Source of the DNA: Bacillus sp. Marseille-Q1617
GTDB lineage: Bacteria; Bacillota; Bacilli; Bacillales; Bacillaceae_B
Assembly (NCBI RefSeq): GCF_903645295.1
Contig: NZ_CAHJXM010000002.1
Coordinates: 348,001-412,000, forward strand
Direction: 5' to 3'
Length of the DNA stretch: 64,000 nt
This document shows positions 23,325 through 33,930 of this stretch, piece by piece. Position numbers and translations under genes: made by a program. Each line of letters starts with the position of its first letter. The first letter of the stretch is position 1. The notes under the pieces are model-generated. The model made no database searches. It saw only the letters and a list, made by a program, of their open reading frames with translations, and was not told the DNA's origin.

Positions 23325-24557
23325 TTATTTACGTTCTAAAATACCTAACAACAGATTTTCCAAAACAGTCGGCCGGTCCATTTTCTTCAGATCTCTCAAT
23401 TTGATCTTGTCCCAATCGAGGGCTGTGATAAAAGAAGCGCCATTTCTTAATGCAGGGACTACATCGGGATTCACAATAAAATATTCGCCGGCTTTCACGC
23501 CGGATTTGATTTGGATTTTCCCGTCAACCTGCAGTCCGGTTTCAACGACTTTCTTTTTAACGGTACCCTTATCTGTCAGCACCCAGACATGCTTTTTTGT
23601 ACCTGATTTTTCAACAGCCGTAATTGGTACGACCAATGTGTTCTTCACTTCATCGGTAATCACCGATACAAGTACATGGTGTCCTGGGAGAAGTTTGTTG
23701 TCTTTATCCTGCAGCTGAATCTTTATCGGATACATGCTGTCTGTTTCAAGGTGCGGATCTCTTTTAGGCAGGGAAGAGACATCTGACACAATCCCTTTTT
23801 GGGTTTTCTTTTCAACCTCGGATTGCACTTTGGCGTTCATCTTTTCTTCGACTTCCATGATTTCTTTTTCCGTCAGGTCGGTCGTGACGATCGTAGCTTC
23901 AGAAGCAATCGTAATCAGTGGATTCTGGACAGAGTGGGAAAGGTCTTTCACGATTCCATCCCCGCTGCTTTCGACTGTCAATGTTGTTTCATATGATTCC
24001 AGGTCGGAAATTTGACTCTCCAGGCTGTCGATCTGGTTTTCGAGGCGATCGACTTCAAGCTCCCGGGCGGCAATTTCCTTCTTCAAATCATATTCAGTTT
24101 CAAGGGCACTTGCTTCAAGCGGCATTTCTTCTTCATCATAAGAAGAAGGGAGCGTGTTCTCGAGCCTTTCCAAATCCGAGATATTGTCTTCGATGCTGTC
24201 GATCTCATCTTCAAGCTGGTCGATTTCAGATTCGAGGACATCCTTCTGCCCGGTGTAATCGGTTACTTCATATTCATACAGCGGTGTTCCTGCTTTCACT
24301 TCGTCGCCTTCTTTAACGAGGAATTTCTTGAAGGAGCCGAATTCGTCGTTGAAGTAAAGGTAGGTTTCTTCCGCAGAGGTGACGACGCCGGATTTAGGGA
24401 GCTCTCTTTGCAGGTCGTCTTTATCAAATGCGTCCCATTCCTCAATACGCACTTCCCTGTCGACCTTGCTATTTGCCTTTTCAATAAAATAGAGGTTGGT
24501 ACCTGTAAAGAGGATGACCAAAAAGAGAATAATGTAAAATGTCCTTTTTTTATTCAT
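23325..24557 (-). CDS. HlyD/RND-type membrane-fusion adaptor (YknX-like)
   Basis: A 410-residue adaptor protein of efflux systems. It has an N-terminal membrane anchor (about 5–25), a first lipoyl half with GVVTSAEETYLYF, a long coiled-coil hairpin at about 105–200 (VLESEIDQLEDEIDSIED… and ELEVDRLENQIDSLESQ), the second lipoyl half, and β-barrel and membrane-proximal domains. Such proteins link an ABC or RND pump to the envelope. The start is ATG at 24557, with AAAGG upstream; a GTG at 24566 is too close to it. The upstream partner is a Yip1 protein, as in B. subtilis yknWXYZ, but no ABC genes follow here. Confidence 0.88.
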   Translation of the reverse strand: MNKKRTFYIILFLVILFTGTNLYFIEKANSKVDREVRIEEWDAFDKDDLQRELPKSGVVTSAEETYLYFNDEFGSFKKFLVKEGDEVKAGTPLYEYEVTDYTGQKDVLESEIDQLEDEIDSIEDNISDLERLENTLPSSYDEEEMPLEASALETEYDLKKEIAARELEVDRLENQIDSLESQISDLESYETTLTVESSGDGIVKDLSHSVQNPLITIASEATIVTTDLTEKEIMEVEEKMNAKVQSEVEKKTQKGIVSDVSSLPKRDPHLETDSMYPIKIQLQDKDNKLLPGHHVLVSVITDEVKNTLVVPITAVEKSGTKKHVWVLTDKGTVKKKVVETGLQVDGKIQIKSGVKAGEYFIVNPDVVPALRNGASFITALDWDKIKLRDLKKMDRPTVLENLLLGILERK

Positions 24558-24579
24558 AAATATCACAGCCTTTAATTTG

Positions 24580-25245
24580 TTAGATAAGGGTGGAAATATT
24601 TAAATATGCAAGTAAAGCTGTAATAGCCCAAAAGATTAGATTTGTTAGAAAAATAACTAGCCAGATGAGCCAATTTTTCTGCTGTGTGAGAGATTTCAAT
24701 CCTTTGTATTGGATGTAAAAGATCCAAACCTTAAATAAGCTAGCGATGCCTAAAAAATATATAATTAAAGAATTTGATGTGATGTACTGGGCAAGTACTC
24801 CCAGGGATAGCGGAGATGAGTGCCAATCCAGCGATAAAAACAGGGATAAAGGTATGTATGTCAATCTTTCAAGCAATAGAATCATGAGGATAATCCCTTG
24901 GGTCATCACAAGCTTTTTATATTCACCATCATCAGAAATCGTCCAAAAGATCAGTGAAGGGATGAATAATATTATGGCTGCATATAACAGTCCGGCCAGC
25001 AGCCTTCCCAGAAAAAATAAAAATTTTTCTAATTCGTAGGTCGTTGGTGATAATGTTGTTAATTCTTTTGATATAGAATCCATTCCCAGTCCAAAGAACG
25101 CAGTGAATCCGAAAGTGATACAAGAAAGGAAGAATAAGAGAAACATTTTTTTGCGAAATTTTACGAGTTTTTCTGTTTCAGTGAGTTGATAAAAGAAGAT
25201 GGATGGTTGTGTTAAACCTTTGAAGAGTCTGACTTCTCTATGCAT
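24580..25245 (-). CDS. Yip1-family membrane protein (YknW-like)
   Basis: A 221-residue integral membrane protein with about five helices and the Yip1 domain pattern, including a cytoplasmic N-terminus with FKGLTQPSIFFYQL. In B. subtilis YknW of this family is needed to assemble the YknXYZ transporter that protects from the SDP toxin. Its start is near a GGAGGAC site. It lies 22 bases ahead of the adaptor gene, so the two form an operon. Confidence 0.85.
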   Translation of the reverse strand: MHREVRLFKGLTQPSIFFYQLTETEKLVKFRKKMFLLFFLSCITFGFTAFFGLGMDSISKELTTLSPTTYELEKFLFFLGRLLAGLLYAAIILFIPSLIFWTISDDGEYKKLVMTQGIILMILLLERLTYIPLSLFLSLDWHSSPLSLGVLAQYITSNSLIIYFLGIASLFKVWIFYIQYKGLKSLTQQKNWLIWLVIFLTNLIFWAITALLAYLNISTLI

Positions 25246-25340
25246 AAATGGTTGTCCTCCAGCCTGAATTGATTCCTTCTCTTATTCTATCGAAAAAGAT
25301 CGAACTTTTCCATAAATTGTAGAATGAATTTATGAGTAAA

Positions 25341-25362
25341 ATAAAAAAGCGTCAAAAGACGC
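25341..25362 (-). terminator. Terminator of the riboswitch-controlled small membrane protein gene
   Basis: GCGTC and GACGC pair around a four-base loop, and the minus-strand transcript continues with six U residues. It starts about eight bases after the stop codon of the 25370–25498 gene. Confidence 0.85.
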
Positions 25363-25369
25363 CCTTCTA

Positions 25370-25498
25370 TTATGCTTGATATGTTAGGTAAGTAGTCCCC
25401 GCTATCAGCAGGATCGTGATGAGGAAAAAGCTTATGTACATGAAGACTTTTTGTATTTTCTTTTTTTTCATTGCTTCTTCTGGTGTTAGAAATGCCAA
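25370..25498 (-). CDS. 42-residue single-pass membrane protein under a c-di-GMP riboswitch
   Basis: A small protein starting with TTG at 25498, with a strong AAAGGGGG at 25507–25514 (minus strand) and eight-base spacing. It reads as a short helix with Lys-rich text (EEAMKKKKIQKV), then one hydrophobic helix (FMYISFFLITILLIAG) and a short end. No family recognised. It is the only gene between the c-di-GMP-I aptamer and a terminator, so it is the direct target of the switch. A longer frame in another register (25287–25520) has no ribosome site and no membrane helix, so I prefer this one. Confidence 0.75.
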   Translation of the reverse strand: MAFLTPEEAMKKKKIQKVFMYISFFLITILLIAGTTYLTYQA

Positions 25499-25520
25499 CG
25501 ATATATCCCCCTTTGTTCAT

Positions 25521-25598
25521 GGTTTGGTAACTGGCTGGCTGATTTAGCCCCTACAGTTTTGCGTCCTCACCTTTCGATGAGTTTGCCTTATTCAAACC
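25521..25598 (-). ncRNA. c-di-GMP-I (GEMM-I) riboswitch, second copy
   Basis: On the minus strand the order is GGTTTG, AAGGCAAAC, a CTCATC/GGTGAG stem with GAAA loop, GGACGCAAAAC, GGGGCUAA, CAGCCAGCCAGUUACC and a closing CAAACC that pairs with the first GGTTTG (25593–25598 with 25521–25526). These are the conserved GEMM-I features. The aptamer ends six bases before the AAAGGGGG ribosome site, which suggests control of translation. The direction is not known. Confidence 0.9.
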
Positions 25599-25735
25599 TT
25601 TACCAAGTTATATTATCGGACAATCGGACGAAAATGTTTATAGGTAAATAGTAATTTTAAAGAAAAATTTTCCACTAAAAAAGATGTCATTTTGTGTATA
25701 AATATGGTAATATACCTATATATTGATGTTTGAAC

Positions 25736-25744
25736 TTTCGACAA
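25736..25744 (-). promoter_or_regulatory. Spo0A-box-like site before the 52-residue protein gene
   Basis: TTTCGACAA, read on the minus strand as TTGTCGAAA, differs from TTTGTCRAA at one position when offset by one base (GTTGTCGAA). It is about 60 bases before the 25797 start. Confidence 0.25.
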
Positions 25745-25796
25745 CTAGTGTATTAAAGTAGTAGAAACTGTTTGAAACTGTAGGAGGTTGTCTTTT

Positions 25797-25955
25797 TTGA
25801 ATAAGAACGCAAGTAAAGACCAGCACGTTCTGTCCGTGATGCAAAAGGCATTCGATAAAGGACAGCAAGGGAACATGGATGCAAATAAAATGTTAAATTG
25901 GCTAAAACAAGAACTTCAAAGTGAATATACATTCCAAAACGAAAAAGCACTCTAA
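25797..25955 (+). CDS. 52-residue hydrophilic protein, unknown
   Basis: Starts with TTG at 25797 and has a perfect AGGAGG at 25782–25787. The sequence (VLSVMQKAFDKGQQG, then MDANKMLNWLKQELQSEY) looks like two amphipathic helices joined by a turn. No family is recognised; its size and helix-turn-helix-like shape recall small anti-repressors, but it lacks the SinI signature. A strong terminator follows at once, so it is monocistronic. It is divergent from the c-di-GMP-controlled gene. Confidence 0.7.
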   Translation: MNKNASKDQHVLSVMQKAFDKGQQGNMDANKMLNWLKQELQSEYTFQNEKAL

Positions 25956-25986
25956 TCCCAAACGGGCTTATGGAGTGCTTTTTTTA
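25944..25986 (+). terminator. Terminator of the 52-residue protein gene
   Basis: AAGCACTC, overlapping the last codons, pairs with GAGTGCTT and is followed by seven T residues. Confidence 0.85.
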
Positions 25987-26176
25987 GTTTAAAGTGATGG
26001 TGACTACTCCTCCCTTTACTTTCAGGACAAACTTTTACTTCGGTCATCGAGTTATTCAAGAGACTCTTCAATTTGATATTAAAACAATTATCTATACCAA
26101 ATTCCGTTAATCGGTAGTATGATAAGGAAGTGGAATATTGTCATTTGTTGTAAAAGAAGGAAGGGTGGCGAAAATA

Positions 26177-26503
26177 ATGATAGAACAGAGACCAGAGAGT
26201 ACAAAAAACAGTGAAGGAAAGGCAGAAAAGACAACTAGGATAGAAATGAATGGGATCCGAAATGACTTTGCTGCCAGCAAGGTAAGTTTTCACGTAACAA
26301 AGAAAAAGAATAGTTACTTCCGGGCAGGCGACTATGGGAAAAAGCGGGTGCACTTCTTTTCCAACAACAAAGAAAATGACAAAAATTTTTATGAGCTATA
26401 TATTATCAACACCCATCAGGAAATTACTCATACCAATAAACTTACCTGTTTCATCCAGGAAAATAAGCGCATTGTTTATACAGGTAAGAAAGAGAAAAAA
26501 TAG
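26177..26503 (+). CDS. Basic hypothetical protein
   Basis: A 108-residue, Lys/Arg/Asn-rich protein without a signal peptide or membrane helix. No family is recognised. The middle (VSFHVTKKKNSYFRAG) and the end suggest β-structure. The start is uncertain: ATG at 26177 has GGAAGGGTGG nine bases upstream, but TTG at 26138 with AAGGAAG is also possible. A terminator lies about ten bases after the stop. Codon use is AT-rich, as in the neighbouring orphan genes. Confidence 0.55.
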   Translation: MIEQRPESTKNSEGKAEKTTRIEMNGIRNDFAASKVSFHVTKKKNSYFRAGDYGKKRVHFFSNNKENDKNFYELYIINTHQEITHTNKLTCFIQENKRIVYTGKKEKK

Positions 26504-26512
26504 TGAATTTAC

Positions 26513-26558
26513 ATGCCCGCCACTCGCTGCAATAACATAGTGAGAGACGGGCATTTTA
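26513..26558 (+). terminator. Terminator after the basic hypothetical gene
   Basis: ATGCCCG pairs with CGGGCAT at 26548–26554, with an inner CTC/GAG pairing, followed by TTTTAA. The loop is long. Confidence 0.65.
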
Positions 26559-26628
26559 AAGAATAAAAAGTTCGAAAAAAATTAAACTTCTTACAGGAAA
26601 ACGGAAATTGATGTCGAATCTTAATTTA

Positions 26629-26644
26629 TAGGAAAATATTCCTA
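26629..26644. promoter_or_regulatory. Inverted repeat TAGGAA-N4-TTCCTA upstream of 26686
   Basis: TAGGAAAATATTCCTA has perfect six-base arms and lies 42 bases before a hypothetical gene, where a promoter should be. A closely similar 14-base palindrome lies at 36711–36724. Confidence 0.4.
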
Positions 26645-26685
26645 GTTATTAATATTGAAAATTCAAGCTCAAAAAGGAGGAAGTA

Positions 26686-27177
26686 ATGAACAAAGAATTC
26701 ATCCTGGTTTTCGAAGATTTCCACGTATCAAGAAAAATAGTGACTACACCTAAAAAACACCTCGTATTATTCCAGGGTCAGCAATACCATAATCGACTGG
26801 TTGTGGTAAGCAGGCCGCCGGGTTTCTCTCACGCATTGGAAGGAATCATGTATTCGGATAAAATTCTTGAAACGGTGGGCTTCAGCACGTTGTTTGCGAT
26901 ACCGATTGATTCAAAGCATTCCATTCCGTTTAAATATGTGCGTGTAGATGACAGGGACCAAAAACCTCTGGATTGTAAAATCGTGCTTGAAAACCAAGAT
27001 GGAGAAGGTAAGTTGAATATACGTGCCCGCTTTCCCAGTAAAGATACATTAACGGATGGTGACAGGCAGGATATCCTTTCCTATCTCAGTCACAAATGCG
27101 ACGGCGGGAGTATTACATACTTTCTGAAAAATCCTGATGTATATAAAGGGAAAGGCAATAAACAAGAAGATTCATAA
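26686..27177 (+). CDS. Hypothetical cytoplasmic protein, 163 residues
   Basis: No family recognised. The protein has no signal peptide or membrane helix; it is a mixed α/β sequence with β-type segments (KHLVLFQGQQYHNRLVVVS) and a charged C-terminus. AAAGGAGG precedes the ATG. It stands alone, with its own upstream inverted repeat and hairpin-forming text after the stop. The 27178–27320 stretch behind it has no gene that I can support. Confidence 0.65.
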   Translation: MNKEFILVFEDFHVSRKIVTTPKKHLVLFQGQQYHNRLVVVSRPPGFSHALEGIMYSDKILETVGFSTLFAIPIDSKHSIPFKYVRVDDRDQKPLDCKIVLENQDGEGKLNIRARFPSKDTLTDGDRQDILSYLSHKCDGGSITYFLKNPDVYKGKGNKQEDS

Positions 27178-27327
27178 AGGAGCCACCAGGCGAACCTGAT
27201 TTATGGGGGCGTCTATTTTTAATGAATGCAAATAACCTCTGTCAGCTAAGTCTCCAAAACCATCATAAAACCCTTTACCACACTACCAAACTGCCTCTCT
27301 AAGTTTCTAAAATCGCGACATTTTCCG

Positions 27328-27356
27328 TTGACCTATCGAAAAACACCACATACAAT
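27328..27356 (+). promoter_or_regulatory. SigA promoter of the hut operon
   Basis: TTGACC at 27328–27333 and TACAAT at 27351–27356 are separated by exactly 17 bases. It lies 53 bases before hutP. Confidence 0.75.
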
Positions 27357-27408
27357 ATAAGTAGTTATTAGTATTTTTAGAATTTTCTAGTTAAGGTGCG
27401 AATGCCAC

Positions 27409-27855
27409 TTGGATAAAATGGATCATACCAAAATTGGAAAGAATGCCATGCTGCTCCTGCTCCTGGATCAGGAAGAAGAAGAGTGGAACAGGCATTTCAA
27501 TGAAATGAACTGGAGCTATTGCACAGGCAAAATCGGCTCCATGGACAGTCAAAAGATTGTCGCTGCCATCGAAACGGCAGCAAAAAGAAGTGATCTTGTA
27601 CGAGAAGATCTCTATCGTGAAATGCATGCGCTGTATCACGCGACCATGGAAGCCCTGACCGGGGTGACCAGGGGGCACACCCAGATTGGGGAAGTCCTCC
27701 GAACGGTCGGCCTTCGCTTTTCTATCGTGAGGGGGACCCCTTATAAAAACGAAGAAGAAGGCGAATGGATCGCAGTCGCACTGTATGGAACGATTGGCGC
27801 GCCCATTAAAGGATTGGAACATGAAACAATCGGTTTAGGCATCAATCATATCTAA
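27409..27855 (+). CDS. hutP: Hut operon positive regulator HutP
   Basis: HutP is an RNA-binding antiterminator that, with L-histidine and Mg2+, binds NAG repeats in the leader between hutP and hutH and lets transcription pass the terminator. The 148-residue sequence matches B. subtilis HutP in length and in [36 protein letters not shown] and [15 protein letters not shown]. The TTG at 27409 is chosen because it gives the B. subtilis length and register and has AAGGTG ten bases upstream; ATG at 27418 is too far from that site. Confidence 0.95.
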   Translation: MDKMDHTKIGKNAMLLLLLDQEEEEWNRHFNEMNWSYCTGKIGSMDSQKIVAAIETAAKRSDLVREDLYREMHALYHATMEALTGVTRGHTQIGEVLRTVGLRFSIVRGTPYKNEEEGEWIAVALYGTIGAPIKGLEHETIGLGINHI

Positions 27856-28042
27856 ATGAAGCTCTTTTCAGACACTATGCTTTATTACACGCAAGAAAAT
27901 ACCGGGGTTTGGGTATTTTCGTGAACTCTGCTGTTTACAGGTTTACATTGACTGTGAAAAGAGCACGTGGCAGAACTGTATTTAGCAGTCTGGATGGAAT
28001 CGAAATGCATGTTTTTTTTAAGAAATCAATTTAATGTAGAAA

Positions 28043-28066
28043 GAGCCTATAGAAACCAGTCAAAAG
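28043..28066 (+). promoter_or_regulatory. HutP-binding NAG repeats
   Basis: The triplets GAG (28043), TAG (28050), CAG (28057) and AAG (28064) are each separated by four bases. This is the NAG-N4-NAG-N4-NAG pattern known for HutP RNA. It ends just before the terminator stem. Confidence 0.8.
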
Positions 28067-28067
28067 G

Positions 28068-28113
28068 AGGCTCGACCCGAGGCAGAACTCTGTCTTCGGG
28101 TCGGGCCTCTTTT
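28068..28113 (+). terminator. Regulated terminator between hutP and hutH
   Basis: AGGCTCGACCCGA (28068–28080) pairs with TCGGGTCGGGCCT (28096–28108) with one G·U pair and is followed by a T-rich run. It is the expected target of HutP antitermination. Confidence 0.9.
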
Positions 28114-28136
28114 TCTTGTGAAATTGATGATTATTA

Positions 28137-28250
28137 AGGCCCGTCCCAAACTGGATTAACGCGGTAGTTTGCTGAAAGCCCGTCCCAGGCTACATTAAAG
28201 CGGTGCTTGGCTGAAAGCCCGTCCCGCCGTGCTTTAAAGTGTGAAAGCAG
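28137..28250 (+). repeat. Three 39-bp tandem units before hutH
   Basis: GCCCGTCCC starts at 28139, 28178 and 28217, with an exact 39-base period. Each unit continues with a TTAAMGCGGT-like block (degenerate in the third) and can form a small hairpin. A related segment lies at 10701 in the EpuA-gene terminator. It lies between the HutP terminator and hutH. Confidence 0.85.
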
Positions 28251-28285
28251 TATGAATGTAAATAATTTTAATGAGGTGATGATAG

Positions 28286-29809
28286 ATGGTTGTGTTGACA
28301 GGGTGTTCGTTGAGTTTGGAGGATGCGAGAAGGATCATTTATGAAGGGGAGGAGGTTGTGATTTCCCCAGAGAGTATGGCTCGGGTGAAGAAGAGCCGTG
28401 AAGCGGTTGAAAAGATTGTGAAGGAGAAGCGAGTGGTCTACGGGATTACGACGGGCTTCGGGAAGTTCAGTGATGTGCTGATCGATTCGGATGATGTGGA
28501 GGAGCTGCAGCTTAACCTTATCCATTCCCATGCATGCGGAGTGGGAGAGCCATTCCCTGAGACGGTTTCGAGGGCGATGCTTCTCCTTAGGGCAAATGCC
28601 CTTCTTAAAGGATATTCCGGCGTTAGGCCAGTAATCGTTGAAAGATTGGTAGAGTTCCTGAATAAAGAAATCCACCCGGTGATCCCGCAGCAAGGGTCTC
28701 TTGGAGCAAGCGGCGACCTCGCCCCTCTTTCCCACCTGGCGTTGGCACTTATGGGTGAGGGGGAAGTTCATTACCAAGGCGAAGTCCATCAGACACTGCC
28801 TGTACTTTCTAAAGAAAACATCTTCCCGATCCAGCTCCAGGCAAAAGAGGGGCTGGCACTGATCAACGGCACACAGGCGATGACGGCAATGGGTGTAATC
28901 GGATACTTGGAAGCAGAGGAACTGGCCTATCAAAGTGAAATGATCGCCAGTCTGACCTTGGAAGGTCTGCAAGGAATCATGGATGCGTTTGACGAAGATA
29001 TACATTTAGTAAGAGGGTATCCTCAACAGGTAGCAACGGCAAAGCGAATTAGAACCTACCTGCGGGACAGCAAGCTCACAACCAAACAGGGAGACATCCG
29101 CGTACAGGACGCCTACTCCCTCAGGTGCATCCCGCAAGTGCACGGGGCATCCTGGCAGGCACTCGATTATGTAAAAGAAAAGCTGGAGATCGAAATGAAC
29201 GCAGCAACCGATAACCCGCTGATTTTCGAAAACGGGGAAAAGGTCATCTCCGGGGGCAACTTCCATGGCCAGCCGATTGCCTTCGCAATGGACTTCATGA
29301 AGATTGCCGTAGCAGAGCTCGCCAACATCTCGGAACGGAGAATCGAACGGCTCGTCAATCCGCAGCTGAACGACCTGCCGGCATTTCTGAGCCCGCAGCC
29401 CGGCCTGCAGTCGGGGGCAATGATCATGCAATACTGCGCGGCATCACTTGTTTCAGAAAACAAAACATTGGCCCACCCTGCAAGCGTCGATTCGATCCCG
29501 TCATCCGCGAACCAGGAGGACCATGTGAGCATGGGGACAATCGGCTCCCGTCATGCGTATCAAATTTTACAAAACACAAGAAGGGTCCTTGCAGTCGAAT
29601 TGATCTGCAATCTGCAGGCAGTCGAGCACCGCGGAACGGACCTGCTCGCAAGCACGACCCGTAAATTTTATGAAGAAGCGAGAAAAATCGTTCCTTCCAT
29701 CACGAAGGACCGAATCTTCTCGAAAGACATAGAGAAAGTGAACAGCTGGCTGAAACAATTCCAACTAAAATCCATCACCAAAACAAAGGAGGAAACGACA
29801 AATGGTTAA
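28286..29809 (+). CDS. hutH: Histidine ammonia-lyase HutH
   Basis: HutH deaminates L-histidine to trans-urocanate. The 507-residue protein carries the MIO cofactor tripeptide Ala141-Ser142-Gly143 in [13 protein letters not shown], which forms by self-cyclisation. Further family marks are [20 protein letters not shown] and [22 protein letters not shown] precedes the ATG. It overlaps hutU by eight bases. Confidence 0.97.
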   Translation: MVVLTGCSLSLEDARRIIYEGEEVVISPESMARVKKSREAVEKIVKEKRVVYGITTGFGKFSDVLIDSDDVEELQLNLIHSHACGVGEPFPETVSRAMLLLRANALLKGYSGVRPVIVERLVEFLNKEIHPVIPQQGSLGASGDLAPLSHLALALMGEGEVHYQGEVHQTLPVLSKENIFPIQLQAKEGLALINGTQAMTAMGVIGYLEAEELAYQSEMIASLTLEGLQGIMDAFDEDIHLVRGYPQQVATAKRIRTYLRDSKLTTKQGDIRVQDAYSLRCIPQVHGASWQALDYVKEKLEIEMNAATDNPLIFENGEKVISGGNFHGQPIAFAMDFMKIAVAELANISERRIERLVNPQLNDLPAFLSPQPGLQSGAMIMQYCAASLVSENKTLAHPASVDSIPSSANQEDHVSMGTIGSRHAYQILQNTRRVLAVELICNLQAVEHRGTDLLASTTRKFYEEARKIVPSITKDRIFSKDIEKVNSWLKQFQLKSITKTKEETTNG

Positions 29810-31472
29810 TGCAAACAAACGAATCGTCAATGTGAAAAAAGGAACGGAAATCGAATGTAAAGGATGGGAGCAGGAAGCGGTCCTCCGCATGCTGTACAAC
29901 AACCTGGATCCCGAAGTAGCTGAAATCCCGGAAGAGCTTGTGGTATACGGCGGCATCGGGAAAGCGGCTCGTAACTGGGAGTCTTTCGATGCGATTGTCA
30001 ACACACTAAGAAATCTTGAAAACGACGAAACGATGCTTGTCCAATCAGGTAAACCTGTCGGCGTCTTCAAAACGCACCAAGCGGCTCCAAGGGTTCTTCT
30101 TTCCAACTCGGTACTAGTACCGAAATGGGCGAACTGGGAGCATTTCCACGAGCTGGATCAAAAAGGTCTCATGATGTACGGGCAAATGACAGCGGGAAGC
30201 TGGATTTACATCGGTACTCAGGGAATCCTTCAAGGAACATACGAGACGTTTGCAGCATTAGCGAAAAAGCACTTCAATAACTCTTTAAAAGGAACGATAA
30301 CCCTAACAGCCGGGCTTGGCGGAATGGGCGGTGCGCAGCCATTGGCCGTTACGATGAACGGCGGTGTGGTCATCGCAGTCGACGTCGATGAAGAGCGCAT
30401 CCAGAAGCGCCTCGACACGAAATACTGCGACGTGAAGACGGACTCCTTGGAAGAGGCAGTCGCAATGGCTTACGAAGCAAGAGATAAGGGGAAAGCCCTA
30501 TCCATCGCGCTTCTAGGAAACGCAGCCGAAGTTCACCACGAATTTTTAAAAAGAGGCGTGAAAATCGACATCGTGACCGATCAGACTTCAGCTCACGATC
30601 CTTTAAACGGTTATGTTCCTGAAGGATATTCATTAGAAGAAGCGGCGCGTCTAAGAAAAGAAAATCCATCTCAATATACACAGCTTTCACAAAAAAGCAT
30701 GGCCAAACACGTGGAAGCCATGCTCGAGTTCCAAAAGAGGGGCTCAATCGTATTTGACTACGGCAACAACATCCGCCAGGTCGCGAAAGACGAAGGAGTG
30801 GAAAATGCCTTCGACTTCCCTGGATTCGTTCCTGCCTACATCCGTCCGTTATTCTGCGAAGGGAAAGGGCCGTTCCGCTGGGCAGCGCTTTCTGGCGACC
30901 CGGAGGACATTTACAGAACAGACCGCCTGATCAAAGAGCTGTTCCCTGAAAACGAAGCACTCAACCGCTGGATCGACATGGCGCAGGAGCAGGTATCGTT
31001 CCAGGGACTGCCTTCACGCATCTGTTGGCTTGGTTACGGTGAGCGCGTGAAGATGGGTCTGGCGATCAACGAGCTGGTACGTAAGGGCGAGCTGAAAGCA
31101 CCTGTCGTTATCGGCCGTGACCACCTGGACTGCGGATCCGTTGCATCTCCGAACCGTGAAACGGAAAGCATGAAAGACGGAAGTGACGCTGTAGGGGATT
31201 GGGCAATTTTGAACGCCCTGATTAACACGGCAGCAGGCGGCTCATGGATTTCCTTCCACCACGGCGGCGGAGTCGGTATGGGTTACTCCCTGCACGCCGG
31301 TATGGTCGTTGTTGCAGACGGTACGGACCTTGCCCAAGAAAGACTAGAGCGCGTGCTTACCACCGACCCTGGAATGGGCGTCATCCGCCACGCCGACGCA
31401 GGCTACGATATCGCAGAAAAAACAGCCGAAAAACACAACATTCAAATCCCAATGAAAAAAGGAGGAGAATAA
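29802..31472 (+). CDS. hutU: Urocanate hydratase HutU
   Basis: HutU adds water to urocanate to form imidazolone propionate, using a tightly bound NAD+. The 556-residue sequence has the NAD-binding [23 protein letters not shown], the family signature [15 protein letters not shown], and [23 protein letters not shown] inside the end of hutH precedes the ATG. The genes overlap by eight bases, so translation is coupled. Confidence 0.97.
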   Translation: MVNANKRIVNVKKGTEIECKGWEQEAVLRMLYNNLDPEVAEIPEELVVYGGIGKAARNWESFDAIVNTLRNLENDETMLVQSGKPVGVFKTHQAAPRVLLSNSVLVPKWANWEHFHELDQKGLMMYGQMTAGSWIYIGTQGILQGTYETFAALAKKHFNNSLKGTITLTAGLGGMGGAQPLAVTMNGGVVIAVDVDEERIQKRLDTKYCDVKTDSLEEAVAMAYEARDKGKALSIALLGNAAEVHHEFLKRGVKIDIVTDQTSAHDPLNGYVPEGYSLEEAARLRKENPSQYTQLSQKSMAKHVEAMLEFQKRGSIVFDYGNNIRQVAKDEGVENAFDFPGFVPAYIRPLFCEGKGPFRWAALSGDPEDIYRTDRLIKELFPENEALNRWIDMAQEQVSFQGLPSRICWLGYGERVKMGLAINELVRKGELKAPVVIGRDHLDCGSVASPNRETESMKDGSDAVGDWAILNALINTAAGGSWISFHHGGGVGMGYSLHAGMVVVADGTDLAQERLERVLTTDPGMGVIRHADAGYDIAEKTAEKHNIQIPMKKGGE

Positions 31473-33675
<2,203 letters not shown>

Positions 33676-33682
33676 GATGAAC

Positions 33683-33718
33683 AAAAAGTGTATCTCTTCG
33701 TCATGGGATACACTTTTT
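33683..33718 (+). terminator. Terminator of the hut operon
   Basis: AAAAAGTGTATC pairs perfectly with GATACACTTTTT around a 12-base loop. Confidence 0.9.
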
Positions 33719-33735
33719 AAATTTGTTTTAAAATA

Positions 33736-33761
33736 TGAGACATTTAATCGCTTTTATCGTC
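33736..33761 (+). promoter_or_regulatory. Candidate ECF-type promoter, possibly autoregulatory
   Basis: TGAGAC at 33736 and CGTC at 33758, with a 16-base spacer, resemble the ECF consensus TGAAAC-N16-CGT. It starts 18 bases after the hut terminator, about 170 bases before the sigma gene. The −35 has one mismatch and the leader is long. Confidence 0.35.
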
Positions 33762-33930
33762 TAACATGTAATGGAAATCAATTAATTTATTTCCTCCTAT
33801 ATATGAATTTTTTTATTGTTAATGTAAGGAGCCAAGAAAATCAATTTGGGAAAGAAAGACTTAATCACCCTGTATAATGAATGTCTTGTAGTAACTTTCA
33901 AATAATCAAGTGAAAGGGGGAGTCCTTCAT

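Noticed and set aside
25287..25520. 77-codon minus-strand frame starting at the end of the second riboswitch
   Set aside because: It has no ribosome site and no hydrophobic segment; the shifted TTG frame at 25370–25498 has both.
28268..29005. Minus-strand open frame (245 codons) opposite hutH
   Set aside because: It is fully antisense to hutH, whose catalytic motifs are intact, and has no recognisable domain.
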